DNA of 64,000 nucleotides from Micromonospora lupini str. Lupac 08 (lineage in GTDB: Bacteria; Actinomycetota; Actinomycetes; Mycobacteriales; Micromonosporaceae), in NCBI RefSeq assembly GCF_000297395.2, contig NZ_HF570107.1, forward strand, positions 74,758 through 138,757, read 5' to 3'. The position numbers were made by a program, and so were the translations under genes. This document shows positions 41,655-49,927 of the stretch, in pieces. Each line of letters starts with the position of its first letter. Positions within the stretch are counted from its first letter, which is position 1. Below the pieces are notes generated by a model, which was not told the DNA's origin, did no database searches, and worked only from the letters and a program-made list of their open reading frames with translations.

Positions 41655-42436
41655 TGCGTCACCTTCAGCTTCCGGATCAGATCCAGCGAGGCGCCGGTGG
41701 AGAGTGCTTCGCCGAGCAGGCTATCCCACTTACGATCGATCAAGGCGATCATCTCGGGGTCGTCAATGACGTGTCCCCGAACGGCATTCTCCAGGTAGAG
41801 CGCCCTGTCCCGGTCCGGCAGATCAGCGAGCACAAAGCCACCGCCGAGGCCGACGTGCTCGCCCACGGCCAGTGGAATGACGTGCAGCCGGACGAATGGC
41901 AGGGCCGCTACCTCCTGCAGTCGACCGAGCTGGGCGTCGAGCACGGCAGGGCCGCCCACGGGTCGACGAAGGCCCGTCTCGTCGAGCAGGAAGACGCAGT
42001 GCGGCGGCACGTCGCGGGTCAGCAGCTTTTGACGTTCCAGTCGGACCGCAACAAGCTCGTCGACCATGTTCGGTGCGTGCAGTCCGCCCGCCGAGATGAC
42101 GGCACGGGCATACGCCTCCGTCTGCAGCAGGCCCGGGACGAGACACGCCTCGAAGGCGCGCAAGCGCAGGGCTCGCTGCTCGTATTCGCGCCACTGCGCA
42201 AACCACGACGGACCGCGTTCCTGGTCGGCGGCTCGGAGGAGTTCGGCGAGGAGGCCACCGGTGGCGAGGGCCTCGTCCGCGGCGACCGCGAACTCCATGG
42301 TGGGCCGGCGGCGGCCGGTCTCGATGGCGGCCACCGTGGACGGGCTCCACCTGATCACGGTCGCCAGCGCCTCCTGAGAGACCTCGGCACCGGCTCGGGC
42401 GGCCTTCAACGCCCGTACCCACATCTCGATGTTCAT
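41651..42436 (-). CDS. XRE-family regulator with DUF5753 domain
   Basis: A 261-residue regulator. The N-terminal helix-turn-helix (LKAARAGAEVSQEALATVIRWSPSTVAAIETGRRRPT) is followed by the DUF5753 ligand-binding-like domain (FEACLVPGLLQTEAYARAVI through LYLENAVRGHVIDDPEMI). It is encoded just upstream of DUF397 with a four-base overlap. AAGGTAAGG precedes the ATG at 42436. Its targets and signal are unknown; such pairs are abundant paralogues in the family. Confidence 0.94.
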   Translation of the reverse strand: MNIEMWVRALKAARAGAEVSQEALATVIRWSPSTVAAIETGRRRPTMEFAVAADEALATGGLLAELLRAADQERGPSWFAQWREYEQRALRLRAFEACLVPGLLQTEAYARAVISAGGLHAPNMVDELVAVRLERQKLLTRDVPPHCVFLLDETGLRRPVGGPAVLDAQLGRLQEVAALPFVRLHVIPLAVGEHVGLGGGFVLADLPDRDRALYLENAVRGHVIDDPEMIALIDRKWDSLLGEALSTGASLDLIRKLKVTQ

Positions 42437-42631
42437 CCTTACCTTCCCGGTAAGTACGCGACCGCGCTGCGTAGTAAGCCCTGGAATCCTCCCCTGCCCA
42501 GGGCCGGGAGTCCAGGGTGGAGGACGCGCGGCCCGGCCGGTGGAGGCGACGTCCCGGCGGTCGGTCCTGCGTCGGGCCGCCCCGGTCATCCCCCGAGCGG
42601 GGCGGCCCTCGTCGACTGGGAGGGATCGCTC
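42437..42631. other. intergenic part between the XRE gene and the small ORF
   Basis: About 195 bases of divergent upstream DNA. The first 45 bases hold the XRE gene leader (with TAAGGATG). I saw no further convincing gene, hairpin or promoter in this stretch. Confidence 0.4.
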
Positions 42632-43045
42632 ATGGTCGGGTTCATCCTCGTGGGGATCGGGGCGCGGTGGTCGTACCGGAGGAGGAAGGCCGTGGTGCCG
42701 ACGACCGTGCCGGACGGGCCACCGGCGTGGGGGAGGCGGCCGACGGTGGCCGTGTCGCGACCGGGCGGGGCCGGTTCGCCCCCCCGGCGACGACCGGGCG
42801 GGCGGCGACCGGTGATGAGCGCGAGGCCGACGGGCGGCGGCCGGACCCGCGCGGGCCGAGTTGCGGCGTGTCGCTCGCGGAAGCCGGACACCCCAGCGAG
42901 CGGTATGACTCAGAGGTATCAATATGACTCCGAGTCATACGCCTCATCGGCGCATTGCCCTCCGGCCGGACCGCACGAGCGCCAGCCAGCGGAACCGCGC
43001 GCGGGCCGGCCGGCGCGGCTGGCGGCCGTCGGGGGGCGCTGGTGA
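42632..43045 (+). CDS. uncertain small basic protein, possible leader of the flavin-reductase operon
   Basis: A 137-residue ORF with an ATG at 42632 preceded by GGGAGGG at 42618-42624, and its stop overlaps the next GTG (GTGA). It starts hydrophobic (MVGFILVGIGARWSYRRR) and then is low-complexity, Arg/Pro/Gly-rich, so it may not be real. The codon use is poor for a genuine protein. It crosses the palindromes at 42904-42939. I list it because the ribosome binding site and coupling are good. Confidence 0.35.
   Translation: MVGFILVGIGARWSYRRRKAVVPTTVPDGPPAWGRRPTVAVSRPGGAGSPPRRRPGGRRPVMSARPTGGGRTRAGRVAACRSRKPDTPASGMTQRYQYDSESYASSAHCPPAGPHERQPAEPRAGRPARLAAVGGRW
42904..42939. promoter_or_regulatory. 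two operator-like palindromes
   Basis: The second site is a perfect dyad, TATGACTC-C-GAGTCATA, at 42923-42939. The first at 42904-42920 is TATGACTCAGAGGTATC, sharing the left half and partly matching the right. Centres are 19 bases apart (about two helical turns), as in TetR- or MarR-type operators. No TetR gene is adjacent, so the repressor may be elsewhere. Confidence 0.55.
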
Positions 43046-43815
43046 GCCGGCCGCACGTGCCGATGCGACCGCTGTGGCGGTGTCGGGGCTGCGGCGCGCT
43101 CTGGCCGTGTCAGCCGGCGCGGCTGGCGCTGCTCCGCGACTACCGGCACGACCGCACCGCGCTGCTGTTCTACCTGGGCACTCTGATGGCGGAGGCGGCT
43201 GACCAGCTCGCTCGGCTCAACGGGCGACCCGCCGATCTGCACGAGCGCTTCCTGGGTTGGGCGCGGGGTCGGGGCGGCACAATGTTTCACGTGAATCATG
43301 AGCCGGGTGCCGAGATCCACCACACCGACCCGTTCGCGGTGCCGACCGGGCAGCGGTCGCCGGTCCGCCGGCTGCGGGGGCGGCTCGCCGCGCCGGTGAC
43401 CCTCTGGACGGCGCCCGGTCCGGCGGGCCTGACCGTCTCGTCCACCCTGGTCGCCGAAGGAGAGCCGGACCGGCTGCTCGGGCTGATCGACGCGGAGTCC
43501 GATCTCTGGGCCGCCGTCGAGGAGGCGGGCCGGTTCGCGGTCGCGCCGCTCGGCCCGCCGCACCGCCAGCTCGCCGACCGGTTCGCCGGCCTCTTCCCCG
43601 CCCCGGGTGGGCTGTTCGCCACCGGCACGTGGACCGAGACGCCCTACGGGCCGGTGCCGACCGACGCCGGCGGCTGGGTGGGCTGCCGCCTGGACACCGC
43701 CCGGGAGTACGGCTGGGGCCTGTTGGTGGAAGCCACCATCGAGGTGGTCGACCTGGCCGAAGAGGCCACGCCGTTGCTGCACTACCGGGGGCGCTACCAC
43801 GAGCTGCCGGGCTGA
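43042..43815 (+). CDS. zinc-ribbon N-terminus fused to flavin reductase-like domain
   Basis: A 257-residue ORF from GTG 43042. Residues 1-80 hold WRCRGCGALWPCQPARLALLRDYRHDRTALLFYLGTLMAEAADQLARL, a short Cys-containing segment and helix typical of small actinobacterial proteins of their own. From residue 81 (ATG at 43282, MFHVNHEPGAEIHHTDPFAV) begins a flavin-reductase/FMN-binding split-barrel domain with RRLRGRLAAPVTLWTAPGPAGLTVSSTLV and ADRFAGLFPAPGGLF. In relatives these are likely two genes; here no stop separates them. Translation from the internal ATG may give the reductase alone. The internal start contains a parS-like sequence. Confidence 0.7.
   Translation: MSRPHVPMRPLWRCRGCGALWPCQPARLALLRDYRHDRTALLFYLGTLMAEAADQLARLNGRPADLHERFLGWARGRGGTMFHVNHEPGAEIHHTDPFAVPTGQRSPVRRLRGRLAAPVTLWTAPGPAGLTVSSTLVAEGEPDRLLGLIDAESDLWAAVEEAGRFAVAPLGPPHRQLADRFAGLFPAPGGLFATGTWTETPYGPVPTDAGGWVGCRLDTAREYGWGLLVEATIEVVDLAEEATPLLHYRGRYHELPG
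43283..43298. promoter_or_regulatory. near-perfect parS-like site
   Basis: TGTTTCACGTGAATCA differs at one base from the parS consensus TGTTTCACGTGAAACA (established binding site of ParB in many bacteria). In actinomycetes, real parS copies often sit at gene starts that read MFHVK... This copy is a degenerate one or a chance match tied to the protein start MFHVNH. Confidence 0.4.
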
Positions 43816-43857
43816 CCAACGCCCCAACGGGCCCGACCGGCCCGACCGGTCACCGGG

Positions 43858-43871
43858 GTGACCTGGGTCAC
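43858..43871. promoter_or_regulatory. CRP-like dyad upstream of the second symporter pair
   Basis: GTGACCTGGGTCAC is a GTG-N6-GNCAC match with dyad arms GTGACC/GGTCAC, about 130 bases before the DUF485 gene at 44000. An overlapping perfect 16-base palindrome GGTCACC-GG-GGTGACC lies at 43848-43863. Acetate permease operons are known CRP targets in other bacteria, so the place is sensible (inference). Confidence 0.45.
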
Positions 43872-43999
43872 TCGGCGCAGCCAGTCAACCGCTCGGCGCA
43901 CTCGACGACCGGCGTCGATCTCGGCCTTCCCCGTGGGGGAGCGTGCTCTCTACGGTGCGCGGAACTACCCCCGACGCCTGTGAAGGTGGTGATCCACAG

Positions 44000-44365
44000 A
44001 TGTCCACGGACACACCCGCGCCTACCGCCTCCCAGCCGGACAAGTACCTGGCCGTGCAACGGTCGGACGAGTTCGCCGGGCTACGGCGCGCGCTACGCGG
44101 CTTCGTCTTCCCGATGACCGTCGCGTTCTTCCTGTGGTACGCGCTCTACGTCATTCTCTCCGCGTACGCCCGGGACTTCATGGGCACGAAGCTGTTCGGC
44201 AGCAACATCAATGTCGCGCTGGTCTTCGGCCTGCTCCAGTTCGTCTCCACGTTCGTGATCGCCTGGCTCTACTCCCGCTACGCGGACCGGAAGATCGACC
44301 CGGTCGCCGACCGGATCCGCGCCGAGATCGGGGAGGTGACCCATGAACACGGTCCTCGCGGCTGA
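44000..44365 (+). CDS. DUF485-family membrane protein
   Basis: A 121-residue protein with two membrane helices (GFVFPMTVAFFLWYALYVILSAYA and VALVFGLLQFVSTFVIAWLYSRYADRK). It matches the DUF485/YjcH signature better than the copy at 33776. GAAGGTGG is seen 10 or so bases before the ATG at 44000. Its stop lies 20 bases inside the symporter gene, so the two are tightly coupled. Likely a partner of that transporter. Confidence 0.92.
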   Translation: MSTDTPAPTASQPDKYLAVQRSDEFAGLRRALRGFVFPMTVAFFLWYALYVILSAYARDFMGTKLFGSNINVALVFGLLQFVSTFVIAWLYSRYADRKIDPVADRIRAEIGEVTHEHGPRG

Positions 44366-46016
44366 AGCCGGCAACCACACCGCCCGCAACCTGACCATCA
44401 CGCTGTTCCTGGTCTTCGTGGCGGTGACCCTGGCCATCACCATCTGGGCCAGCCGGCAGACCAAGACGGCCACCGACTTCTACGCGGGCGGTCGGTCCTT
44501 CTCCGGATTCCAGAACGGCATGGCGATCGGTGGCGACTACATGTCGGCCGCCTCGTTCCTCGGCATCGCCGGCATCATCGCGCTCTACGGCTACGACGGC
44601 TTCCTCTACTCGATCGGCTTCCTGGTCGCCTGGCTGGTGGCGCTGCTGCTCGTCGCGGAACTGCTGCGCAACTCCGGCCGGTACACGATGGCCGACGTGC
44701 TGGCCTTCCGGATGCGTCAGCGACCGGTGCGGACGGCGGCGGCGGTCTCCACCATCACGGTGTCGATCTTCTATCTGCTGGCGCAGATGGTGGGCGCCGG
44801 CGCGCTTGTCGCGCTGCTGCTCGGCATCAAGCCCGGGACGACCTTCCTCGGCATGGACGCGGGCACCGCCAAGGTGGCGACCATCATCATGGTCGGCGCC
44901 CTCATGATCATCTACGTGACCGTGGGTGGCATGAAGGGCACCACGTACGTGCAGATCGTCAAGGCGTTCCTGCTGATGACCGGCGCGCTGCTGATGACCG
45001 TGCTGGTCCTGGCGAAGTTCCACTTCAACCTCTCGGAGCTGCTCGGTGCCGCAGCCGACCGCTCCGGCAAGGGCGACAAACTGCTGGAACCGGGCCTGCG
45101 CTACGGCGTGGAGGTCGCCGGGAACGCCAAGCAGACCTTCTACAACAAGATGGACCTGCTCTCGCTCGGCATCGCGCTGGTGCTCGGCACGGCGGGTCTC
45201 CCGCACATCCTGATCCGCTTCTACACCGTGCCGACCGCCAAGGCGGCCCGCAAGAGCGTGCTCTGGGCCATCGGCATCATCGGCACCTTCTACCTGCTCA
45301 CCCTGGCCCTCGGCTTCGGCGCGGCGGCGCTTGTGGGCAGCGAGGCCATCACCGCTCAGGACAAGGCAGGCAACACCGCCGCACCACAGTTGGCGGAGGC
45401 GCTCGGCCTGGAGTTCTTCGGCGGTGACCTGGGTGGCGCGGCCCTGCTGGCGATCATCGCGGCGGTCGCCTTCGCCACCATCCTGGCGGTGGTCGCCGGG
45501 TTGACCCTGGCCTCCTCGTCAAGCCTGGCGCACGACTTCTACGCGAACGTCCTGAAGAAGGGGCAGACGTCGGAGCGCCAGGAGGTGCGGGTCGCCCGGA
45601 TCTCCGCCCTGGTGATCGGCGCGATCTCCATCCTCCTGTCGATCTACGCGCAGAACCTCAACGTGGCGTTCCTCGTGGCGTTGGCCTTCGCGGTCGCCGC
45701 CTCGGGCAACCTGCCGGCGATCCTCTACAGCCTGTTCTGGAGGCGGTTCAACACCTCCGGCGCGGTGTGGGCGATCTACGGCGGTCTGCTGTCGGCCGTA
45801 CTGCTGGTGTTCTTCTCGCCTGTGGTCTCGGGCGCGGCGACCTCGATGTTCCCGAAGCACGACTGGCAGTGGTTCCCGCTGTCCAACCCGGGCATCCTCT
45901 CCATCCCGTTCGGCTTCCTGTGCGGGTGGATCGGCACCCTCATCTCGAAGGAGAACGACGAGGCGAAGTACGCGGAGCTGGAGGTGCGCGCCCTCACCGG
46001 TTCGGGCGCCCACTGA
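44343..46016 (+). CDS. cation acetate symporter family transporter (ActP/MctC-like)
   Basis: A 557-residue SSS permease with about 13 helices. Signatures: GGRSFSGFQNGMAIGGDYMSAASFLGIAGIIALYGYDGF, GGMKGTTYVQIVKAFLLM and GTAGLPHILIRFYTVPTAKAARKS. Acetate and pyruvate permeases of this type use Na+ or H+. It overlaps the DUF485 gene by 23 bases and is followed by a strong terminator at 46023. It lacks the soluble insert of the paralogue at 34191. The CRP-like site upstream would fit carbon-source control (inference). Confidence 0.94.
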   Translation: MNTVLAAEAGNHTARNLTITLFLVFVAVTLAITIWASRQTKTATDFYAGGRSFSGFQNGMAIGGDYMSAASFLGIAGIIALYGYDGFLYSIGFLVAWLVALLLVAELLRNSGRYTMADVLAFRMRQRPVRTAAAVSTITVSIFYLLAQMVGAGALVALLLGIKPGTTFLGMDAGTAKVATIIMVGALMIIYVTVGGMKGTTYVQIVKAFLLMTGALLMTVLVLAKFHFNLSELLGAAADRSGKGDKLLEPGLRYGVEVAGNAKQTFYNKMDLLSLGIALVLGTAGLPHILIRFYTVPTAKAARKSVLWAIGIIGTFYLLTLALGFGAAALVGSEAITAQDKAGNTAAPQLAEALGLEFFGGDLGGAALLAIIAAVAFATILAVVAGLTLASSSSLAHDFYANVLKKGQTSERQEVRVARISALVIGAISILLSIYAQNLNVAFLVALAFAVAASGNLPAILYSLFWRRFNTSGAVWAIYGGLLSAVLLVFFSPVVSGAATSMFPKHDWQWFPLSNPGILSIPFGFLCGWIGTLISKENDEAKYAELEVRALTGSGAH

Positions 46017-46022
46017 GACTCC

Positions 46023-46065
46023 GGACGGGCCCCCGCCGACGCCACGCGTCAGCGGGGGTCCGTCC
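46023..46065 (+). terminator. strong terminator after the acetate symporter operon
   Basis: GGACGGGCCCCCGC (46023-46036) pairs with GCGGGGGTCCGTCC (46052-46065) with one wobble, around a loop that itself forms GACGC/GCGTC. No U-tract. Confidence 0.8.
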
Positions 46066-46094
46066 CGTATCCGACGATCGGTAGGCTGACCGGC

Positions 46095-47072
46095 ATGAAG
46101 GTTGCTGAGCGCTTCGGTTCCGGTCACCGCGTTCTCGTCACCGGCGGCGCCGGTTTCGTCCCCTCGCACCTGGTCGACTCCCTGATCGCCCGGGGCTGCA
46201 CGGTGGTGGCGCTGGACAACTTCGTCACCGGTTCCAAGGAGAACGTCGCCCACCTCCTGGACCGGCCGACCTTCACGCTTGTCGAGGCGGACCTCTCCGA
46301 CGGTCTGCCGACCCACCACCCGGCGCTGGCCGAGCGGTTCGACGCGATCCTGCACATGGCCTCGCCGGCCAGCCCCACCGACTTCGCGCAGCTGCCGGTG
46401 GAGATCCTCCGGGTCGGCTCGGTGGGCACCCTGCACCTGCTGGAGCGCGCGGCCGCCGACGGCGCCCGGTTCCTGATGGCCTCGACCTCCGAGGCGTACG
46501 GGGACCCGAAGGAGCACCCGCAGCGCGAGACCTACTGGGGCAACGTCAACCCCATCGGCGTCCGCAGCGTCTACGACGAGGCGAAGCGCTTCTCCGAGGC
46601 CGCCACGATGGCGTACCACCGCTACCGCGGGCTGGACGCGGCAATCGTCCGGATCTTCAACACGTACGGCCCGCGGATGCGCCCGGACGACGGCCGCGCC
46701 ATCCCCACCTTCATCTCCCAGGCGCTGCGCGGCGAGCCGATCACCGTGCACGGCACCGGCAACCAGACGCGGTCGATCTGTTTCGTCGAGGACCTGGTGC
46801 GCGGCATCCTGCTGCTGCTCGACTCGACCGAGACCGGCCCGGTCAACTGCGGCACCGAGCACGAGATGTCGATGCGTCAACTCGCCGAGTTGATCGTGTC
46901 ACTCTCCGACAGCAGCTCGCAGGTGACGTACATCACCCGCAGCGCGGACGACCCGGAGATGCGCCGCCCCGATCTGACCCTCGCCCGTGAACTGCTCGGA
47001 TACGAGCCGACCGTGGCGCCCGAAGACGGCCTGCGACGCACGATCGAGTACTTCCGGGCGCGGCTAGGGTAA
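46095..47072 (+). CDS. NAD-dependent sugar-nucleotide epimerase/dehydratase, UDP-glucuronate decarboxylase-like
   Basis: A 325-residue extended SDR enzyme. The cofactor loop is VTGGAGFVPSHLVDSLIARG, the catalytic pair lies in SVYDEAKRFSEAATMAYHR (Tyr and Lys), and RIFNTYGPRMRPDDGRAI plus TRSICFVEDLVRGILLL match UDP-glucuronic acid decarboxylases (UXS), which make UDP-xylose. A specific call to UXS is probable but not certain. It precedes the first LCP gene, so the product may feed cell wall glycan. Confidence 0.88.
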   Translation: MKVAERFGSGHRVLVTGGAGFVPSHLVDSLIARGCTVVALDNFVTGSKENVAHLLDRPTFTLVEADLSDGLPTHHPALAERFDAILHMASPASPTDFAQLPVEILRVGSVGTLHLLERAAADGARFLMASTSEAYGDPKEHPQRETYWGNVNPIGVRSVYDEAKRFSEAATMAYHRYRGLDAAIVRIFNTYGPRMRPDDGRAIPTFISQALRGEPITVHGTGNQTRSICFVEDLVRGILLLLDSTETGPVNCGTEHEMSMRQLAELIVSLSDSSSQVTYITRSADDPEMRRPDLTLARELLGYEPTVAPEDGLRRTIEYFRARLG

Positions 47073-47147
47073 CCGCTCGCGGCGGACCTCCGATCGCTGA
47101 GTGTTGCCTGAGGGCGGGAGTGGCTCCCGCTACGTACCCTGAGTTAC

Positions 47148-48371
47148 ATGTCAGCGACCTCTGCCGGCGTTCCTCACCCGCATCTGCACCGCAGCGCCGG
47201 GCGCGCCTCGGTGCCCGGCCCCGACCGGGGCGCCTCCGGACGCGCGCGTCCCGCCGAGGCGCGCTGGTACCCGTCGTACGACGAGCAGCAGCGCGGTCCG
47301 GGCGGCCCGGCGGGGCCGACGGGACCGGGCGGGCCGGGTGGCGCCGGCGGACCGGGACGGCGTGGCCCACGGCCGCGCTGGGGGCGGATCGGCCTGGTGG
47401 CCGGGATCGCGGTGCTGGTGTTGGCGCTGCTCGGCGGCCTGGGCGCCTGGATGTACGCGCGCAACCTCAACAACGACCTGACCCGCACCGACCCGTTCGC
47501 GGAGATCACCGGCGGTCGGCCGGCGAAGACCGTCGACGGCGCGTTGAACATCCTGTTGGTCGGCAGCGACTCCCGGGACCCGGACGCGCCTGTCGACAGC
47601 AAGAGCCAGTGGCGGGCCGACACGGTCATCGTGATGCACATCCCGGCCGACCATCAGGCGGCCTATCTGGTCTCCATCCCGCGTGACCTGTACGTGCCGA
47701 TCCCGGAGAGCGCCGGAGCGGACTGCGGCTCCGGCAAGCGCGCGAAGATCAACGCGGCGTTCGCGTTCGGTGGCCTGCCGCTGGCCGTGCGCACCGTGGA
47801 GTGCTTCACCGACGTTCGGATCGACCACGTGATGGCGATCGACTTCGGCGGTTTCAAGGAGGTCACCGACGCCCTCGGCGGCGTGGACCTCAAGGTCGAG
47901 CGGACGATCACCTCGATCCACAAGCCGTACCGGACGTTCACCAAGGGCACCAACCACATGGACGGCGCGGAGGCACTGGACTGGATCCGGCAGCGCAAGC
48001 AGTTCCCGGAGGGCGACTTCGCCCGGATGCGGCACCAGCAGGAGTTCCTCCGGGCGCTGATGGACAAGGCGGCGAGCAGCGGCACGCTTGCGAACCCGAA
48101 GAAGCTCAACGACTTCCTCAAGTCGGTGACCGCGGCCGTGACCGTCGACCAGGGCTTCTCGGTGACGGACATGGCGGTGCAGTTCCGCAACCTGCGCGGG
48201 CAGAACCTCACCTTCCTGACCAGCCCGAACTCGGGCAGCGACACCATCAACGGCGAGTCGGTGGTGGTGTCCGACCGGGAGAAGGCGCTGGCGATGTACC
48301 GGGCCATGTCGGCGGACACCATGGCCGACTGGGTCAAGGCCAACCCGCCGAAGAACACCGACGGCGGCTGA
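47148..48371 (+). CDS. LytR-CpsA-Psr (LCP) family protein with collagen-like N-terminus
   Basis: A 407-residue LCP protein. Residues 50-72 are Gly-Pro-rich triplets of collagen type, in the cytoplasmic tail; one membrane helix follows (about 81-104). The LCP domain has NILLVGSDSRDPDAPVDSKSQWRADTVIVMHIPADHQAAYLVSIPRDLYVPIP and a substrate Arg cluster (ALDWIRQRKQFPEGDFARMRHQQEFLRALM). LCP enzymes attach wall polymers such as teichoic acid or arabinogalactan to peptidoglycan. The ATG at 47148 is the start. A terminator follows at 48379, so it is probably its own unit. Confidence 0.93.
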   Translation: MSATSAGVPHPHLHRSAGRASVPGPDRGASGRARPAEARWYPSYDEQQRGPGGPAGPTGPGGPGGAGGPGRRGPRPRWGRIGLVAGIAVLVLALLGGLGAWMYARNLNNDLTRTDPFAEITGGRPAKTVDGALNILLVGSDSRDPDAPVDSKSQWRADTVIVMHIPADHQAAYLVSIPRDLYVPIPESAGADCGSGKRAKINAAFAFGGLPLAVRTVECFTDVRIDHVMAIDFGGFKEVTDALGGVDLKVERTITSIHKPYRTFTKGTNHMDGAEALDWIRQRKQFPEGDFARMRHQQEFLRALMDKAASSGTLANPKKLNDFLKSVTAAVTVDQGFSVTDMAVQFRNLRGQNLTFLTSPNSGSDTINGESVVVSDREKALAMYRAMSADTMADWVKANPPKNTDGG

Positions 48372-48378
48372 CCGCGGG

Positions 48379-48412
48379 GGGTGGACCGCGTCGGCGGCGA
48401 CGCGGTCCACCC
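48379..48412 (+). terminator. terminator after the first LCP gene
   Basis: GGGTGGACCGCGTC (48379-48392) is exactly complementary to GACGCGGTCCACCC (48399-48412), a 14-base perfect stem with a six-base loop, eight bases after the stop. Confidence 0.8.
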
Positions 48413-48567
48413 GAAGTCGAGCCGACCTCGCCTTTACGGTCATCGAGTGGGGACGATCGCCCGGTTGACGGGACCTGTCGTCCCGATTGAGCCCGGATGA
48501 ACTCGCAAAGTCGAATTGATGTACGTACAGTGGGGCCGCCCCCTCCTGATCACGAGCTGGAGCACGC

Positions 48568-49827
48568 ATGCCGGTTCAGGCCAGCCGTCGCCCTACGTCC
48601 CCCGGATCCGCCGCGCAAAGCGGCCGGATCGCCGCGTCCATTCCGGTACAGCCGGGCCCGTCAGGCGGTGGGCCGGGCGGTCGCCCGCCGGGCAGCGGCG
48701 CCGGCCGGTCGGGCGGGAAGGGGCCGGCGAAGAAGCGCCCGCGCCGCAAGGATCCGCTCTGGGCCCGCCTGACCGTCATCTTCGGTGCGGTGCTGATGCT
48801 CAGCAGCGGGGCGGCCATCGTCGGCACCAAGGTGCTCGTCGGCCAGGCAACCGGCGACATCGCCCAGCGCAACCTGCTCGGTGACGCCGGCAAGTCCGAC
48901 GCCGAGGGTGGCGCGAGCCTGGACGGGCCGATCGACATGCTGCTGCTCGGCGTGGACGCCCGGGAACGCTGGGCCGCCGACAACGTCCGGTCGGACAGCA
49001 TCATCATCCTGCACATCCCGGCCTCGCACGACCAGGCGTACCTGATCTCGATCCCCCGCGACACCGAGGCGCAGATCCCGCCCTTCAAGAAGAGCGGCTT
49101 CACCGGTGGCACCGACAAGATCAACGCTGCCTTCCAGGCCGGTGCCCGCAACGGTGGCGGTTGGGAGGGTGGCGCCCAGCTGATGGCGCAGACGATCAAG
49201 CGCCTCACCGGCATCAGCTTCGACGGCGCGGCGATCATCAACTTCGGGGGCTTCAAGAACGTCATCGACACCCTGGGCACCGTGCGAATCTGCGTGAGCC
49301 AGGAGGTCACGTCGCTGCACATGAAGTATGTCGACGGTAAGCCGATGTGGAACGCCGACGCCAAGAAGACCGGCAAGCCGATGAAGCCGGTGGTGCACAA
49401 GAAGGGCTGCCAGGAGATGGAGGGTTGGGCCGCGCTCGACTACTCGCGGCAGCGCAAGACCCTCCGCAACGGCGACTACGACCGGCAGCAGAACCAGCAG
49501 CAACTGATCAAGGCGATGGCCAAGAAGGCCACCGACGGCGGGATGCTGTCCAACCCGGCCAAGATGAATCAGTTGATCAAGGCAGCCGGCAAGGCGTTCG
49601 TGCTGGACACCGGCGGCGTACCCATCGAGAACTTCATCTTCACCATGCGCGGGGTGACCGCGAACGAGCTGACGATGTTGAAGACCAACAACGGCACCTT
49701 CAACGGCAACGGCAACAGCACCGAGGGCTTGAACGCCGAGACGATGGACATGTTCCAGGCGGTCAAGCAAGACAAGCTCGCGGAGTTCGTCTTCACCCAC
49801 CCCGAGGTGATTTCCACACGCAAGTGA
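48568..49827 (+). CDS. LytR-CpsA-Psr (LCP) family protein
   Basis: A 419-residue LCP protein. A long basic N-terminus (residues 1-65) leads into one membrane helix (about 68-90). The domain has IDMLLLGVDARERWAADNVRSDSIIILHIPASHDQAYLISIPRDTEAQIP and ALDYSRQRKTLRNGDYDRQQNQQQLIKAM. It is the second of three in a row; the family ligates wall polymers to peptidoglycan. The start has no strong binding site; TACAGT at 48526-48531 may be part of its promoter. Confidence 0.93.
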   Translation: MPVQASRRPTSPGSAAQSGRIAASIPVQPGPSGGGPGGRPPGSGAGRSGGKGPAKKRPRRKDPLWARLTVIFGAVLMLSSGAAIVGTKVLVGQATGDIAQRNLLGDAGKSDAEGGASLDGPIDMLLLGVDARERWAADNVRSDSIIILHIPASHDQAYLISIPRDTEAQIPPFKKSGFTGGTDKINAAFQAGARNGGGWEGGAQLMAQTIKRLTGISFDGAAIINFGGFKNVIDTLGTVRICVSQEVTSLHMKYVDGKPMWNADAKKTGKPMKPVVHKKGCQEMEGWAALDYSRQRKTLRNGDYDRQQNQQQLIKAMAKKATDGGMLSNPAKMNQLIKAAGKAFVLDTGGVPIENFIFTMRGVTANELTMLKTNNGTFNGNGNSTEGLNAETMDMFQAVKQDKLAEFVFTHPEVISTRK

Positions 49828-49927
49828 CAACCGGCGGCGCCCGGAAGTCGGGGAAAGCCCGGCGACCGGTCCGTTACCGCCCGTAGCCTGACGTGAGCAG
49901 GTTTCACGTATCGGCTGCGGGGAGGCG

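Noticed and set aside
42632..43045. The small ORF as a confident gene
   Set aside because: Low-complexity sequence after the first 20 residues; kept only as a low-confidence call because of its ribosome binding site.
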